A program made the position numbers and the translations under genes. From Citrobacter sp. R56 (GTDB taxonomy: Bacteria > Pseudomonadota > Gammaproteobacteria > Enterobacterales > Enterobacteriaceae): a stretch of 64,000 nt of DNA. The notes beneath the pieces were generated by a model. It did not search any database. It was not told the DNA's origin and saw only the letters and a program-made list of their open reading frames with translations. The DNA is taken from assembly GCF_016811995.1 (NCBI RefSeq), contig NZ_CP069159.1, positions 496,001 to 560,000 on the forward strand, read 5' to 3'. Below are positions 62,471-64,000 of this stretch, one piece after another. The number at the start of each line of letters is the position of its first letter. Positions within the stretch are counted from its first letter, which is position 1.

Positions 62471-62865
62471 CGGGGATCATCCTCAAGGATTTGTCTGTCG
62501 TTCGCCAGTTCGCGTCGTGTGTGGCGCAACAAGGTAGAGCGACGCGCCTTGCGTAACGTCCAGATTCCGCCGATCAATGCCATCACCAGCAGCACCACTG
62601 TCGTGGCGATCATGACATTGAGGCGATACTGAGGATCAACGGCCCAGATGATCAGAATCATCAGGCTCATCAGACCGAAAGCGGCAAACAGCATGGTGAG
62701 ACCCAGCATCAGCAAAAGCTGGATGAGATTTGCTTTTTCTTCTTCCAGCTCAACAACAGCCAGTCGCAAACGGGTCTCCACCATCTCAACGAGAATAGTG
62801 ACAATTCGCTGGCCAATCCCCAGAACGCTTTTACCCGGTCCTGGTGTTTGATGGGAATCCGCCAT
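62467..62865 (-). CDS. yqjE: YqjE, inner-membrane protein (Phage_holin_3_6-like family)
   Basis: A 132-residue membrane protein with a Glu-rich amphipathic helix (VEMVETRLRLAVVELEEEKANL) then two hydrophobic helices (LLLMLGLTMLFAAFGLMSLMILIIW and IATTVVLLVMALIGGIW) and a basic tail. I used ATG 62865 (MADSHQ); an ATG at 62868 overlaps the yqjD stop as TAATG and is equally possible. Partner of YqjD in its operon. Function unknown. Confidence 0.92.
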   Translation of the reverse strand: MADSHQTPGPGKSVLGIGQRIVTILVEMVETRLRLAVVELEEEKANLIQLLLMLGLTMLFAAFGLMSLMILIIWAVDPQYRLNVMIATTVVLLVMALIGGIWTLRKARRSTLLRHTRRELANDRQILEDDPR

Positions 62866-62867
62866 CA

Positions 62868-63173
62868 TTAACGACGCGTCAGCAGTACGCCCAGCACGAC
62901 ACCTACTGCAGCGCCGATGCCGACGCCCGTCCACGGATTTTCACGCACATAGTCATCGGCGCGGGCCGCAGCTTCACGGGTCTGTTTTGCAATCGCGTCT
63001 CCGGTTTCTCCCAGACGATGGCGGCTTTCTTTCAGCGCGCGCTCGGCTTTGCTACGAATCTTACTCAGCTCTTCTTTTGACTTATCGCCAGAGGAACTGA
63101 GCACCTCTTCAAGCGTATCGGCCAGGGATTTCAACTCAGCGCGCAGATGTTCCGTAGTGTTATCATTCGACAT
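62868..63173 (-). CDS. yqjD: YqjD, membrane-anchored ribosome-binding protein
   Basis: A 101-residue DUF883 (ElaB/YqjD) protein. The charged coiled N-terminal part (LRAELKSLADTLEEVL, KSKEELSKIRSKAERAL) binds 70S ribosomes in E. coli during stationary phase. A single C-terminal membrane helix (GVGIGAAVGVVLGVLLT) ends in RR. It is first of yqjD-yqjE-yqjK; yqjC is 41 bp upstream. Confidence 0.94.
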   Translation of the reverse strand: MSNDNTTEHLRAELKSLADTLEEVLSSSGDKSKEELSKIRSKAERALKESRHRLGETGDAIAKQTREAAARADDYVRENPWTGVGIGAAVGVVLGVLLTRR

Positions 63174-63214
63174 AGTTTTCTCCAGGTGAGTGAGTAGTGA
63201 TTGTTACAGATAAA

Positions 63215-63583
63215 TCAGTAGTCGCGAGCTTCCAGTTTTTTCAGGTCTTCCTGAGCTTCCGCAAGCTTATGTTCGCGTTTTGCAATCTTATCCGCATCGC
63301 CTTTTTGTTTCGCCTCTGCTAAGTCACGCTGACGCTCAGAGATCTCTTTTTTCTGTTCTGAGATTTTTTTCTCATGGTCAGCACGCAACTGACTGTCGCT
63401 ACAGTTTGCTCTGACTTCACTGAGTGCTTTATTCAAACCGTTGATGCGGTTCTGGTTGTTGTGCTTCTCGGCATAGCTGATTTCCCGCTGAATATCCTGC
63501 TCTTTTTCCTGACAGAGGGTGTTGGCGTAGCTGCCTGCACTGAGCGTGAAAAGGGTAATAGCTAAAGCAATGCGGTATTTCAT
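63215..63583 (-). CDS. yqjC: YqjC, periplasmic DUF1090 protein
   Basis: A 122-residue secreted protein. The N-terminal signal peptide (MKYRIALAITLFTLSAGSYA) is cleaved before NTLCQEK, and two Cys (LCQEKE and ANCSDS) could form a disulfide. The rest is a Lys/Glu-rich long coiled coil (KKISEQKKEISERQRDL...). ATG 63583 is preferred over an in-frame start at 63598. Function unknown. Confidence 0.92.
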   Translation of the reverse strand: MKYRIALAITLFTLSAGSYANTLCQEKEQDIQREISYAEKHNNQNRINGLNKALSEVRANCSDSQLRADHEKKISEQKKEISERQRDLAEAKQKGDADKIAKREHKLAEAQEDLKKLEARDY

Positions 63584-63730
63584 TCTTGAACCTTCCATTG
63601 TGACTCGTACCCATTTTTCGGGCGCGATGATCCAAATAACAAAGCGGCGGGTAATGTACCCGCTAACTTAATCATAGCCAGTAAACAGCGAAATCACCAA
63701 AGTGAGTGATATGATTCGGATTGTTTGAAA

Positions 63731-64000
63731 TTATCCGAAGCGAAGCGGGGTATCTCGTAAACGGGAAATCCACTGCACCGCTGAGTTTTGGCCATCTTGT
63801 TGGGCAATGATGTAGCCACGGGGCAACGTTCTGACTAACACCGCCCGGGCGGCCGCGCTTTGCGCGTGAGAGTCGAATGTGATCAGTAAGGTGTCGTTAT
63901 GCGGGGTGATGCTTTTGAAACGAATACCATTGGCATCCAGATGATGCCAAATTGAAAAACCATCCGGCATGCTGGCACCCTGAGTAATTGCGCGGATAGC
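63731..64000 (-). CDS. mzrA: MzrA, modulator of EnvZ/OmpR (start beyond window)
   Basis: Small inner-membrane protein that connects CpxA/CpxR stress signalling to EnvZ by binding EnvZ in the periplasm. Only the C-terminal 89 codons are inside; the frame stays open to base 64000, so the N-terminal membrane helix lies outside. Visible periplasmic part: [20 protein letters not shown] and [14 protein letters not shown]. The stop is at 63731. In relatives yqjA precedes it. Confidence 0.88.
   Translation of the reverse strand, partial: AIRAITQGASMPDGFSIWHHLDANGIRFKSITPHNDTLLITFDSHAQSAAARAVLVRTLPRGYIIAQQDGQNSAVQWISRLRDTPLRFG

Overview
This window is chromosomal DNA from an enteric gammaproteobacterium of the Escherichia/Salmonella/Citrobacter group. 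Gene order, protein lengths and near-identical protein sequences match the E. coli ftsH-to-mzrA segment. Citrobacter is my best guess at genus. It rests on remembered E. coli and Salmonella proteins and on accessory gene content, not on a database search.

Layout. (1) 1-18.9 kb, housekeeping: partial ftsH, folP, glmM, secG, tRNA-Leu(GAG), argG (minus strand), then the metY-rimP-nusA-infB-rbfA-truB-rpsO-pnp transcription/translation superoperon, nlpI, the 26-codon leader gene yrbN and deaD. REP/BIME palindromes and hairpin terminators sit between several of these. (2) 18.9-30.6 kb: mtr, yhbW, the O2-independent ubiquinone genes ubiV-ubiU and divergent ubiT, small conserved genes (yhbS, yhbQ, yhbP, yraR), and the envelope/replication cluster dolP-diaA-yraN-lpoA, with rsmI divergent. 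E. coli yhbX, yhbO and yraQ are missing from their expected places. (3) 30.6-45.2 kb, the accessory region. A Fic-domain gene follows rsmI by 2 bp. A MalX-like glucose-family PTS permease and a MalY/PatB-like C-S lyase come next. They are followed by a reduced N-acetylgalactosamine catabolic locus (kbaY, agaS, agaA, kbaZ, agaR) that has lost both of its usual PTS permeases. Then come rnpB and a six-gene minus-strand operon: mannose-family PTS EIIB-EIIC-EIID-EIIA, a GntR/UTRA regulator and a NagB/AgaI-type deaminase. (4) 45.2-64 kb: a ~1 kb A/T-rich gap, the anaerobic threonine/serine operon tdcABCDEFG, the cysteine uptake/desulfidase pair yhaO-cyuA, yhaL, yhaK, yhaJ, yhaH, yqjG, yqjF, yqjKEDC and the start-truncated mzrA.

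How the genes work together. The first block couples cell-envelope precursor supply and protein export (glmM, secG, ftsH) with ribosome and RNA metabolism (rimP, nusA, infB, rbfA, truB, rpsO, pnp, deaD). The accessory block looks like a rebuilt amino-sugar island. AgaA deacetylates, AgaS deaminates/isomerises and KbaY/KbaZ cleave tagatose-1,6-bisphosphate, all under AgaR, with clear AgaR-type operators before agaS, kbaZ and agaR. The transport step is now apparently left to one or both foreign-looking PTS systems. The tdc and cyuA genes form an anaerobic amino-acid degradation block, with a CRP site before tdcA.

The most interesting material is the Fic gene with its in-frame 12-bp tandem repeat, the PTS replacement in the aga locus, and the GntR-PTS-deaminase operon with a perfect 9+2+9 palindrome 30 bp before its first gene.
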